From contig JAJYLU010000109.1 in NCBI GenBank assembly GCA_021787505.1, positions 1-6,540 of the forward strand: a stretch of DNA of 6,540 bases, read 5' to 3'. The notes below the pieces were generated by a model. That model was given only the letters and a program-made list of their open reading frames with translations. It ran no database searches and was not told where the DNA came from. Numbering within the stretch: position 1 is the stretch's first letter; the number at the start of each line of letters is the position of its first letter. The stretch is from Nitrospirota bacterium. GTDB lineage: Bacteria > Nitrospirota > Thermodesulfovibrionia > Thermodesulfovibrionales > UBA6898. Positions 1 through 5,488 of the stretch are shown here, one piece after another. The position numbers were made by a program, and so were the translations under genes.

Positions 1-846
1 GCCGGGGAGCGCCGCGGAACCGTACGTGATGTCCTCCGCGCCGAGTTTGCGGATCGCGAACCTCGTCACGTCGTCAGGGTCTACCGACATCCCTCCTGTG
101 GTGACGAGCAGGTCGGCGCCCGCGTCTATCAATTCCCTCAGCCTGTTTTCGATGAAGGACTCCTCGTCCGGCGCATAGTAGAGGCCGACCACCTCTCCCC
201 CGAAAGATTTGATCTTATCGCTGATGACCGGCGCAAAGGCGTCCTTTATTTTGCCGTAATATACCTCGTTGCCCGTAATGACGATCCCGGCCCTGGGTCT
301 CCGCATTTCTTTCACGCGTATGACCTTCTCGCCCTGCCCTGCGGCCTCGACCGCCGCGCTCACCGCGCTCTCTTTCACAACAAGGGGAATCGCCCGCGTC
401 CCGGCAACTACCTGTCCCTTTCGGACGAGCGTGTTGTCGTGGAGCGTAGCGCACATAACCTCTCCGGTCATATTGAACTTCAGCAGCGATTCCCTATCGA
501 CCTTGAGAAGGCCGTCCTTTTCAGCGATGATATTTATCTTGCCTTCCTTGGGCTCTCCTTTTATCGCTACCCCTTCCCCCATAAGCGCTTCGGCAAGCGC
601 GTAGGCTGCCGCGTCCTCATGCATCTCGTCCTCGCCGATACTGAGGACGAAGAGATGCTCTTTCCCGAGCCTCTGAAGATGACAGACGTCCTCTTCCTTC
701 ACCACATGCCCCTTCTTAAACGCGCGTCCCTTGAACTCATTCGGCCTGATCTCGGTAATGTCATGAGCAAGGACGGTGCCGACAGCCTCGGTAACCGGTA
801 TCGTCTTTCTCCCAGTCGCCTGCCCTTCGTTAAGTGAATCGCACAT
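1..846 (-). CDS. MoeA-like molybdopterin-binding protein, 3' end outside window
   Basis: The first 282 codons are visible; the frame is open to the window edge, so the C-terminus is missing. Seen: residues about 14-160 form an N-terminal region with FKGRAFKKGH (38-47), a HED near 76-78 and LHDNTLVRKGQ (135-145). This is followed by a MogA/MoaB-type fold beginning AGIVITGNEVYYGKIKD (186-202) and carrying TTGGMSVDPDD (249-259). The family is known to bind molybdopterin; true MoeA inserts molybdate into adenylylated molybdopterin and usually reads TGGVSVGD at this loop. Here the loop is SVDPDD and the N-terminal part is shorter, which matches a MoeA-related group of about 340 residues annotated only as molybdopterin-binding. 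Cytoplasmic. The ATG at 846 is chosen because GGGAGGA lies 4 nt upstream. It lies downstream of the MobB-MobA gene on the same strand, which supports a Mo-cofactor role. Exact reaction uncertain. Confidence 0.85.
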   Translation of the reverse strand, partial: MCDSLNEGQATGRKTIPVTEAVGTVLAHDITEIRPNEFKGRAFKKGHVVKEEDVCHLQRLGKEHLFVLSIGEDEMHEDAAAYALAEALMGEGVAIKGEPKEGKINIIAEKDGLLKVDRESLLKFNMTGEVMCATLHDNTLVRKGQVVAGTRAIPLVVKESAVSAAVEAAGQGEKVIRVKEMRRPRAGIVITGNEVYYGKIKDAFAPVISDKIKSFGGEVVGLYYAPDEESFIENRLRELIDAGADLLVTTGGMSVDPDDVTRFAIRKLGAEDITYGSAALPG

Positions 847-850
847 ATGA

Positions 851-857
851 TCCTCCC
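851..857 (-). promoter_or_regulatory. Shine-Dalgarno site of the MoeA-like gene
   Basis: On the minus strand GGGAGGA ends 4 nt before the ATG at 846. It is a near-perfect anti-16S match and fixes the start of the MoeA-like protein, since no other in-frame start lies close by. Confidence 0.8.
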
Positions 858-869
858 ATGATGGCCATA

Positions 870-875
870 ATTATA
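870..875 (-). promoter_or_regulatory. possible -10 element for the MoeA-like gene
   Basis: The minus strand reads a perfect TATAAT here, 23 nt before the ATG, which would give a leader of about 17 nt containing the Shine-Dalgarno site. The sequence about 17 nt further upstream (AAATTT) is a poor -35 hexamer, so the call rests on the -10 alone. If real, the gene can be transcribed separately from mobBA, whose stop codon is 101 nt upstream. The region is AT-rich and a chance match is possible. Confidence 0.3.
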
Positions 876-947
876 AATCCACTCTACCACAAAATTTTTA
901 GGGTGCATAGATGACTGCTCTCGGGACATCGCGGCAAGTTTAGCGTT

Positions 948-2033
948 TCAGTCAGAGGTTACGCCTGACTCTTCTTCGAGAAGGCGGTTCGCGCGTTTCC
1001 ACTCGGCGATGGTATTGACGTTTTTCCATGCATGGGCCAGCGACTTGGGGACAAGAGGCGTGATCACTTTAGGGTGGCGCGTCAGCTCCTGCAACGTACC
1101 TATCCCTGCCCTTGCAAACGATTCCACCTCGCCGAAGATCGCCGGCTCATAGCATGCAGCCATCGTCTCGGCCTTTGCGCCTTTTTTCAACAGCGGGAGG
1201 ACCGCCCAGACGCCGGGCCTCCTGTGGCTCAGGACCCATTCCCATGCCCCCCTGTCCATAAAAGGCATATCCACCGCCGATATTATCCAGACGCTCTGCG
1301 GCGCCCATCTGAAGGCGCTGAGCACCCCTGCCATCGGACCCGCCACCCCCGGTACATCCGGCAGACGGTCCACCCTGCCGAGTGGTCCGGGAAGCTCAGC
1401 CGAACCCAGGAGGACCGTCTTCGCCGCCACCCCGCCAAGCATCCTGAAAGCCCTCTCGGCAAAGATCTCCCCGCCGATCCTGAGCAGTGCCTTGTCCGTT
1501 CCCATCCTCAGACTTCTGCCGCCGATGAGAAGTCCTGCCGCAATCGACCGCTGCGCGTGAAATTTTTCGAGCTCACGATGAATGTATTCCATGACCGTCC
1601 CGAAGTGGCGGGGGTCATCTCTCAGAACAACTCTTTTCGCCGGGTGTTTCGGGACTTCGGGCTTCTGCGGACCGCCGGTGCCCGGCACGACCCATATTCT
1701 CGGCAAACCGGAGTTCTTATGCCCCTCTACCAGTACGAGGTCCAGCGACCGCGGAAAGCCCGACAAGATGTCCTGCAGCCGGCAGTCGCCGTGCGGATAT
1801 CGTGAAAATGCCTGATGCGCATCGTGGGCGCAAACGAAATCTGCACCGGCCCTGTAGAACCGGTCCGTGTCCTTGCCCTCGCGGTCGGGCGAGAGGGGAT
1901 GCGACGCATGTTTCAGTATGCCGACCCTGAAGCCCTTCCCCTTCAGTTCGGATAATACCTTTTCAATAAGGGTCGTCTTGCCGGCGCCTGAATAGCCTCC
2001 TATGCCTAAAACACAGAATGAGAAATTGACCAT
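948..2033 (-). CDS. mobBA: MobB-MobA fusion: Mo-cofactor guanylyltransferase with GTP-binding adaptor
   Basis: A 361-residue protein with two joined domains. Residues about 8-155 are MobB: P-loop GYSGAGKT (13-20), GILKHASH (38-45), GKDTDRFYRAGAD (53-65) and LVLVEGHKNSGLPRI (99-113). Residues about 164-350 are MobA: nucleotide-binding LLIGGRSLRMGTDKAL (168-183), DVPGVAGPMAGV (226-237), SAVDMPF (252-258) and the terminal NVNTIAEW (338-345). MobA transfers GMP from GTP to Mo-molybdopterin to make the MGD form used by DMSO-reductase-family enzymes; MobB is a GTP-binding partner. In MobA the common LAGG is LIGG here; the other landmarks are intact. The MobB-first order differs from the MobA-MobB order usual in annotated fusions. 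A short linker (about 156-163) joins the domains, with no stop between them. No Shine-Dalgarno precedes the ATG at 2033; a -10-like hexamer sits 5 nt upstream. Cytoplasmic. Confidence 0.93.
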   Translation of the reverse strand: MVNFSFCVLGIGGYSGAGKTTLIEKVLSELKGKGFRVGILKHASHPLSPDREGKDTDRFYRAGADFVCAHDAHQAFSRYPHGDCRLQDILSGFPRSLDLVLVEGHKNSGLPRIWVVPGTGGPQKPEVPKHPAKRVVLRDDPRHFGTVMEYIHRELEKFHAQRSIAAGLLIGGRSLRMGTDKALLRIGGEIFAERAFRMLGGVAAKTVLLGSAELPGPLGRVDRLPDVPGVAGPMAGVLSAFRWAPQSVWIISAVDMPFMDRGAWEWVLSHRRPGVWAVLPLLKKGAKAETMAACYEPAIFGEVESFARAGIGTLQELTRHPKVITPLVPKSLAHAWKNVNTIAEWKRANRLLEEESGVTSD

Positions 2034-2038
2034 GTAGA

Positions 2039-2068
2039 ATTCTATGGCAACGGTGATGCAATTGTAAA
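2039..2068 (-). promoter_or_regulatory. promoter of mobBA, close to the start codon
   Basis: The minus strand reads TTTACA (2068-2063, 5 of 6 to consensus), an 18-nt spacer, then TAGAAT (2044-2039, 5 of 6). Only TCTAC separates the -10 from the ATG at 2033, so transcription would begin at or next to the start codon. The good fit of both boxes makes this the best promoter match in the window together with the one at 4225. Confidence 0.55.
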
Positions 2069-2152
2069 CCTGGGGAGCATTATGGAATCCGTCTCGGATA
2101 AAGGCCGCCCCGCACTAGCGTGCTACTGGAAAAGTGTTATGGCTGTTTTCTC
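2069..2152. other. intergenic stretch with no recognisable gene
   Basis: This part of the divergent gap between mobBA and chaN shows no credible coding region or RNA gene. A small 4-bp inverted pair, GCAC-TAGC-GTGC, occurs near 2112-2123 and is too weak to call. The ATG at 2082 opens a frame that runs through the palindromic repeat and is not a convincing gene. Confidence 0.4.
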
Positions 2153-2240
2153 GTCATTCCCGTGTAGACCTGCCTGCCGGCAGACAGGCGGGAATCCAGT
2201 ATTTTCAATACTTCTGGATACCCGCCTTCGCGGGTATGAC
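2153..2240. repeat. REP/MITE-like palindromic repeat with nested palindrome
   Basis: The 88-bp element has matching ends, GTCATTCCCG (2153-2162) and CGGGTATGAC (2231-2240), complementary at 9 of 10 positions. Inside are three stems: ATTCCCG/CGGGAAT (2156-2162 with 2189-2195), AGTATT-TTC-AATACT (2198-2212), and a perfect ATACCCGC-CTTC-GCGGGTAT (2218-2237). The left arm is enlarged by a 20-bp near-perfect palindrome centred at 2178/2179, with core CTGCCGGCAG and one mismatched pair. Dispersed repeats with such ends are common in environmental bacterial genomes and are thought to be moved in trans. There is no transposase here. It sits between two divergent promoters, not at a 3' end, so a terminator role is unlikely. 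Confidence 0.85.
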
Positions 2241-2288
2241 AACAGTAGATGCAATCATGCGACTTTTAAAGCAGCCTGCGCTAAGCGC

Positions 2289-2317
2289 TTGAAACGCATC
2301 CTGGAATGCGATAGCAT
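2289..2317 (+). promoter_or_regulatory. possible promoter of the ChaN-like gene
   Basis: TTGAAA (2289-2294, 5 of 6), a 17-nt spacer and TAGCAT (2312-2317, 4 of 6) end 6 nt before the ATG at 2324. Transcription would start at about the A of the start codon. The TAG of the -10 box is also an in-frame stop, so translation cannot begin further upstream. Confidence 0.4.
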
Positions 2318-2323
2318 GTATTC

Positions 2324-3178
2324 ATGACGAAGAAACCTTTTCATTTTCATATCTGCGTACTTTGTGTTTTGCTTGCGGTGTCCTGTACCTCGCGCGATGC
2401 CTCGGCATACCGCCATGCATTGAGACTGCATGACGGCAAGGTTATCCCCTTCGCAGAGATGATCGACGACCTGAAGAACGCCGACATCGTCTTCGTCGGC
2501 GAGGTCCATGACAGCATGAGAGACCACCAGGCCGAACTCGATGTCATCAGGGCGCTTCATGAAAAAGACGTCCGTTTCGGCATAGGATTCGAGATGTTCA
2601 GGGCCGACAGTCAGAAGAACCTTGACGAATGGAACGGCGGAAAGCTCGATAAAGCGAAATTCGTCAGGGTCTATTACAACAACTGGCGTATGCCATGGCC
2701 TTTGTACGGTGACATCTTCCTTTATGCGAGGAGTCATTCCATCCCGATGGTCGGACTTAACGTGCCCGATGCCATCTCCAGAAAAGTGGCCACAACCGGA
2801 TTCTCTTCTCTCACCCGGGAGGAATTGGCGCAGTTGCCGCCCGGCATAAGCTGTAATGTGGACCAGAAGTATATGGACTTCATCAAGAGAGTCTATGAGG
2901 CACATGGGGCGCAGAAGGACTCCTTCGTCCATTTCTGCGAGGCGCAGATGGTATGGGACAAGTCGATGGCATGGCACCTCCTGCGGTATATGAAAAAGCA
3001 CCCGGGGGAGAAGATGGTCGTCCTGTCGGGCATCGGGCATGCGTGGAAGAGGGGAATTCCGGAACAGGTCAAACAGAGTTCCTCCTGTACGTCAAGGATC
3101 GTGCTGCCCGCAGTGCCGGATGCGACGAAAAGGTCCTCGATTACTTCAGCAGACGCAGACTACATATTCATCGACTGA
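2324..3178 (+). CDS. ChaN-family (DUF399-like) lipoprotein
   Basis: A 284-residue secreted protein. The N-terminus (MTKKPFHFH then a hydrophobic stretch) ends in LAVSC, giving a predicted lipidated Cys21; the +2 residue is Thr, which fits outer-membrane sorting. The mature part shows ChaN / TIKI-superfamily landmarks: VFVGEVHD (56-63) with His68, GIGFEMF (86-92), NNW (119-121), AQMVWDKSMAWH (207-218) and GIGHAWKRGIP (236-246). ChaN of Campylobacter is an iron-regulated haem-binding lipoprotein, and related TIKI-fold proteins include metal-dependent peptidases. The GE-x-H and late GxGH residues are kept, so either haem/metal binding or hydrolysis is possible. The start is the only one possible nearby: a stop lies four codons upstream and later starts lose the signal peptide. 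No Shine-Dalgarno is visible. It has its own promoter-like sequence and ends 118 bp before the CDF gene. Substrate unknown. Confidence 0.88.
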   Translation: MTKKPFHFHICVLCVLLAVSCTSRDASAYRHALRLHDGKVIPFAEMIDDLKNADIVFVGEVHDSMRDHQAELDVIRALHEKDVRFGIGFEMFRADSQKNLDEWNGGKLDKAKFVRVYYNNWRMPWPLYGDIFLYARSHSIPMVGLNVPDAISRKVATTGFSSLTREELAQLPPGISCNVDQKYMDFIKRVYEAHGAQKDSFVHFCEAQMVWDKSMAWHLLRYMKKHPGEKMVVLSGIGHAWKRGIPEQVKQSSSCTSRIVLPAVPDATKRSSITSADADYIFID

Positions 3179-3256
3179 CTGTTTCGGCTCTTCTTAAGGC
3201 GGGAAGGACACGCGCAAAGTGGGTTCCCTCCATGAGATTAACCTTGCCGGGTAAAG

Positions 3257-3288
3257 TTGCGCTTGTTCCGCCGCAATCAGGCTATAAT
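3257..3288 (+). promoter_or_regulatory. possible promoter of the CDF gene, wide spacer
   Basis: A perfect TATAAT (3283-3288) lies 8 nt before the ATG at 3297. With a 17-18 nt spacer the -35 position is poor. The best -35 match is TTGCGC (3257-3262), with a 20-nt spacer. An inverted pair TTGCG (3257-3261) / CGCAA (3272-3276) overlaps that -35. Long spacers are typical of MerR-family controlled metal-export promoters, but the dyad here is short and not centred in the spacer, so regulation remains a guess. Confidence 0.4.
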
Positions 3289-3296
3289 AGTAGCAA

Positions 3297-4202
3297 ATGG
3301 CAACATCTCATACCGCTGAAAAAAGGCTCATCTGGAGTCTCGTTGTCACGCTGATCATCCTTGCCGGGGAAGTCGCGGGCGGCCTGCTCAGCAACAGTCT
3401 CGCGCTCCTGAGCGATGCCGGCCACGTGCTCACCGACGCCTTTGCGCTCGGGCTGAGCCTCGTTGCGGCGATGGTCATGAAGCGGCCGTCGGACTACCGC
3501 GCAACATACGGCTACCAGCGCATCGGACTTCTGGCTGCGCTGATCAACGGCGTCTCTCTGGTCGTAATGGCGATGTTCATCTTCATGGAAGCGTATTCGC
3601 GCCTAATCTCCCCGCCCCGCATCGATTCCTCGCTGATGCTGATTGTGGCTACAGCCGGTCTCATCGGGAACGTCGTGATGGCGTTTATCCTCAGCAGGGG
3701 ACACAAGGACCTGAACATCCAGAGCGCGTGGCTCCATGTGCTAGGCGACACCGTCTCGTCGGTTGGGGTCATCGCGGCCGGCGTCGTCATACAGTTTACA
3801 GGCTGGGTGCTTGCCGACCCCCTTGCGAGCTGTCTCGTAGGGGTGATGATCATCATCGGCGGCGGACGCGTCATCAAGGAGGCGCTCTGGATCTTTCTGG
3901 AACTCAGTCCCGCGGGTTTCCACGCCGAAGAGATCTCTTCCCTTATCGCGGAAATCCCGGGTGTTGTCTGCGTGCACGATGTCCACGTCTGGTCCATCGG
4001 TCACGGCATACCCGCCTTTTCCGGACACGTGCAGGTGACCGACCAGAAAATCAGCGAAGCCGACGGGATAAGAAAGGATATCGAACACAGACTCTCCGAC
4101 CTCGGCATCCGGCATTTCGTGATACAGATGGAGTGCGCGGAATGTGAAACGAACGCCACTTACTGCACAGTCAGAAGTTCGCAGCCGGCGCATCACCACT
4201 GA
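3297..4202 (+). CDS. cation diffusion facilitator, CzcD/ZitB-type metal exporter
   Basis: A 301-residue inner-membrane protein that should export Zn(II) or a similar divalent cation in exchange for protons. Six hydrophobic segments are visible near 11-32, 37-61, 76-100, 111-133, 147-169 and 172-194. The four metal-site residues are in place: His43 and Asp47 in segment 2 (DAGHVLTD) and His147 and Asp151 in segment 5 (LHVLGD), the HD/HD set of zinc-type CDFs. Residues about 208-280 form the cytoplasmic domain with GVVCVHDVHVWSIGHG (222-237), carrying His228, His230 and His236, expected to bind metal and dimerise. The tail is rich in Cys and His (CAEC at 280-283, Cys290, terminal HHH). An in-frame TAG two codons upstream limits the start to 3297; there is no Shine-Dalgarno. 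No metal-sensor gene is adjacent in the window. Family call firm; metal not proven. Confidence 0.95.
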   Translation: MATSHTAEKRLIWSLVVTLIILAGEVAGGLLSNSLALLSDAGHVLTDAFALGLSLVAAMVMKRPSDYRATYGYQRIGLLAALINGVSLVVMAMFIFMEAYSRLISPPRIDSSLMLIVATAGLIGNVVMAFILSRGHKDLNIQSAWLHVLGDTVSSVGVIAAGVVIQFTGWVLADPLASCLVGVMIIIGGGRVIKEALWIFLELSPAGFHAEEISSLIAEIPGVVCVHDVHVWSIGHGIPAFSGHVQVTDQKISEADGIRKDIEHRLSDLGIRHFVIQMECAECETNATYCTVRSSQPAHHH

Positions 4203-4224
4203 ATGCCGCACCGGGAATTTCTCA

Positions 4225-4254
4225 TTGACAAAAAACCGGGCGTTGTCATAAAGT
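4225..4254 (+). promoter_or_regulatory. promoter of the RND efflux operon
   Basis: A perfect TTGACA (4225-4230) is followed after 18 nt by TAAAGT (4249-4254, 4 of 6). Transcription would start near 4261, giving a leader of about 80 nt to the adaptor start at 4344. It lies just after the CDF stop codon, with no clear terminator between, so some read-through from the CDF gene is possible. A TAAAAT at 4254-4259 fits the -10 consensus better but its spacer from TTGACA is too long. Confidence 0.5.
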
Positions 4255-4328
4255 AAAATGTAAGTGAGCGCTAACATAGCCTGCCCTTTGTGCGCGCCGC
4301 GCTCTATAAAAAGCGTGTATATGGGATG

Positions 4329-4334
4329 AAGGAG
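4329..4334 (+). promoter_or_regulatory. Shine-Dalgarno site of the RND adaptor gene
   Basis: AAGGAG ends 9 nt before the ATG at 4344. This decides the start against the in-frame GTG at 4290 and ATG at 4326, neither of which has a comparable site. Confidence 0.75.
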
Positions 4335-4343
4335 AAGAATTCG

Positions 4344-5486
4344 ATGACACATGGCCCAGGGTACGGGAAATCCAGCATGCTGCCGGCGGGCTTCGTCGTC
4401 CTTGCCCTATCGGCGGCGCTTCTTGTTTCGTGTTCGAAAGGGAATTCAAGTCAGTTGCCGAAAAGGCCGATTGTCCCTGTCACTGTGGGGACAGTGACAC
4501 AGAAGACAGTCCCTGTGCAGCTGACGGCGGTAGGAAACGTCGAAGCAGTTTCGACGATACAGGTCAAGTCCCAGATAGGAGGGGTCCTGCAGAGAGTCCA
4601 CTTCAAGGAAGGGCAGGATGTGGCAAAAGGGGCGCTCCTTTTCACGATCGACCCGAGGACCTACGAGGCACAGGTCAAGCAGGCCGAGGCAAACCTCGCA
4701 AAGGACAGGGCACAGATGGAGAATGCGCGAAAAGATGCCAGCCGCTACGAAGAGCTCGTAAAGAAGGGGTACGTAGCCAGCGAACAGTATGAGCAGTACC
4801 GCACGAATGCAACTGCCCTCGAGGCAACGGTTGCGTCGGACCAGGCAGTGCTCGACAATGCGCGTCTCCAGCTGAAGTATTGCTATATCTATTCCCCGAT
4901 AAGCGGCCGCACCGGCAGTCTGATCGCCAATGAGGGCAATCTTATAAAGGCAACTGCAGATACGGCGATGGTGGTGATCAACCAGATGCAGCCTATATAT
5001 GTGACTTTCTCCATACCCGAGCAGTATCTCTCCGAAATAAAAGAATATATGGCGGCGGGCAAACTGAAGGTGGAAGCCCGTGTCTCGAAGGAAGATAAGG
5101 GCTCCGAAGAAGGCCTTCTCAGCTTCGTCGACAATGCGGTTGATCTCTCCACAGGCACCATCAAGCTGAAGGGGACTTTTCTCAATACCCATAAAAGACT
5201 CTGGCCGGGGCAGTTCGTTACCGCAACCCTTACTCTTGCTATCCGGCCAAACGCCCTGCTGGTGCCGACTGCGGCGGTCCAGACGGGTCAAGACGGTCAG
5301 TACGTCTTCGTTGTCAGGAGCGACGGCACCGCGGAGTCCCGTCCCATTACTGCCGGCATGACGGTCAACGACGAGACCGTCATCGAAAAAGGTCTGAGCC
5401 CGGCTGAAACAGTGGTGACCGACGGTCAGCTGCAGCTCGTTCCCGGTGCAAAGGTGGAGATCAAAAACGGTGCAGGCGTGAAATAG
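4344..5486 (+). CDS. RND efflux periplasmic adaptor (membrane fusion) lipoprotein, MdtA/AcrA type
   Basis: A 380-residue adaptor that bridges an inner-membrane RND pump and an outer-membrane TolC-type channel. The signal peptide has a basic/polar start, hydrophobic residues about 14-28 and lipobox LVSC with predicted lipidation at Cys30. The mature protein follows the family order: first half-motif at about 45-100 with QVKSQIGGVLQRVHFKEGQ (73-91) and GALLFTIDPRTYEAQ (96-110); a helical hairpin about 108-175; the returning lipoyl half with YIYSPISGRTG (181-191); a beta-barrel domain about 215-300 with RLWPGQFVTATL (285-296); and a membrane-proximal domain to the end, with ALLVPTAAVQTGQDGQYVFV (304-323). 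Length is normal for the family. The pump gene begins 2 nt after the stop, so the two are very probably co-transcribed and translationally coupled. Substrate class cannot be read from the sequence. Residue +2 after the Cys is Ser, whereas AcrA has Asp. Confidence 0.95.
   Translation: MTHGPGYGKSSMLPAGFVVLALSAALLVSCSKGNSSQLPKRPIVPVTVGTVTQKTVPVQLTAVGNVEAVSTIQVKSQIGGVLQRVHFKEGQDVAKGALLFTIDPRTYEAQVKQAEANLAKDRAQMENARKDASRYEELVKKGYVASEQYEQYRTNATALEATVASDQAVLDNARLQLKYCYIYSPISGRTGSLIANEGNLIKATADTAMVVINQMQPIYVTFSIPEQYLSEIKEYMAAGKLKVEARVSKEDKGSEEGLLSFVDNAVDLSTGTIKLKGTFLNTHKRLWPGQFVTATLTLAIRPNALLVPTAAVQTGQDGQYVFVVRSDGTAESRPITAGMTVNDETVIEKGLSPAETVVTDGQLQLVPGAKVEIKNGAGVK
4478..4499 (+). repeat. perfect 9-bp inverted repeat inside the adaptor gene
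   Basis: TGTCACTGT (4478-4486) and ACAGTGACA (4491-4499) pair perfectly around a GGGG loop. An overlapping alternative stem, TGTCCC (4472-4477) with GGGACA (4488-4493), cannot form at the same time. The stretch encodes PVTVGTVT just after the lipoprotein signal, and the symmetric amino-acid sequence may by itself explain the pairing. No U-tract follows, so it is not a standard terminator. Confidence 0.5.
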
Positions 5487-5488
5487 CC

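Noticed and set aside
269..837. Overlapping plus-strand frames of 111 and 132 codons
   Set aside because: Antisense to the MoeA-like gene, no family features; they arise from its codon bias.
1032..1805. 257-codon frame on the plus strand
   Set aside because: Entirely antisense to the well-supported mobBA gene; Arg/Pro/His-rich composition without any recognisable domain.
2218..2240. Right-arm hairpin of the repeat as a transcription terminator
   Set aside because: It has no following T-tract on either strand and lies upstream of both divergent genes, so neither gene would read into it.
2082..2327. 81-codon open frame on the plus strand in the divergent intergenic region
   Set aside because: Much of it is translated from the palindromic repeat (LDTRLRGYD-type peptide, a familiar artefact of such repeats); it has no Shine-Dalgarno and overlaps the chaN promoter.
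2255..3040. 261-codon frame on the minus strand
   Set aside because: Antisense to the ChaN-like gene, which has a signal peptide and all family motifs; the antisense product has no recognisable domain.
4290..4343. Longer N-terminus for the adaptor, from GTG 4290 or ATG 4326
   Set aside because: The strong AAGGAG at 4329-4334 points to ATG 4344, which gives a normal-length lipoprotein signal peptide; the extension would add charged residues before it.
3741..5291. Minus-strand frames of 203 (3741-4352) and 281 codons (4446-5291)
   Set aside because: Shadows of the CDF and adaptor genes; no start signals or domains of their own.
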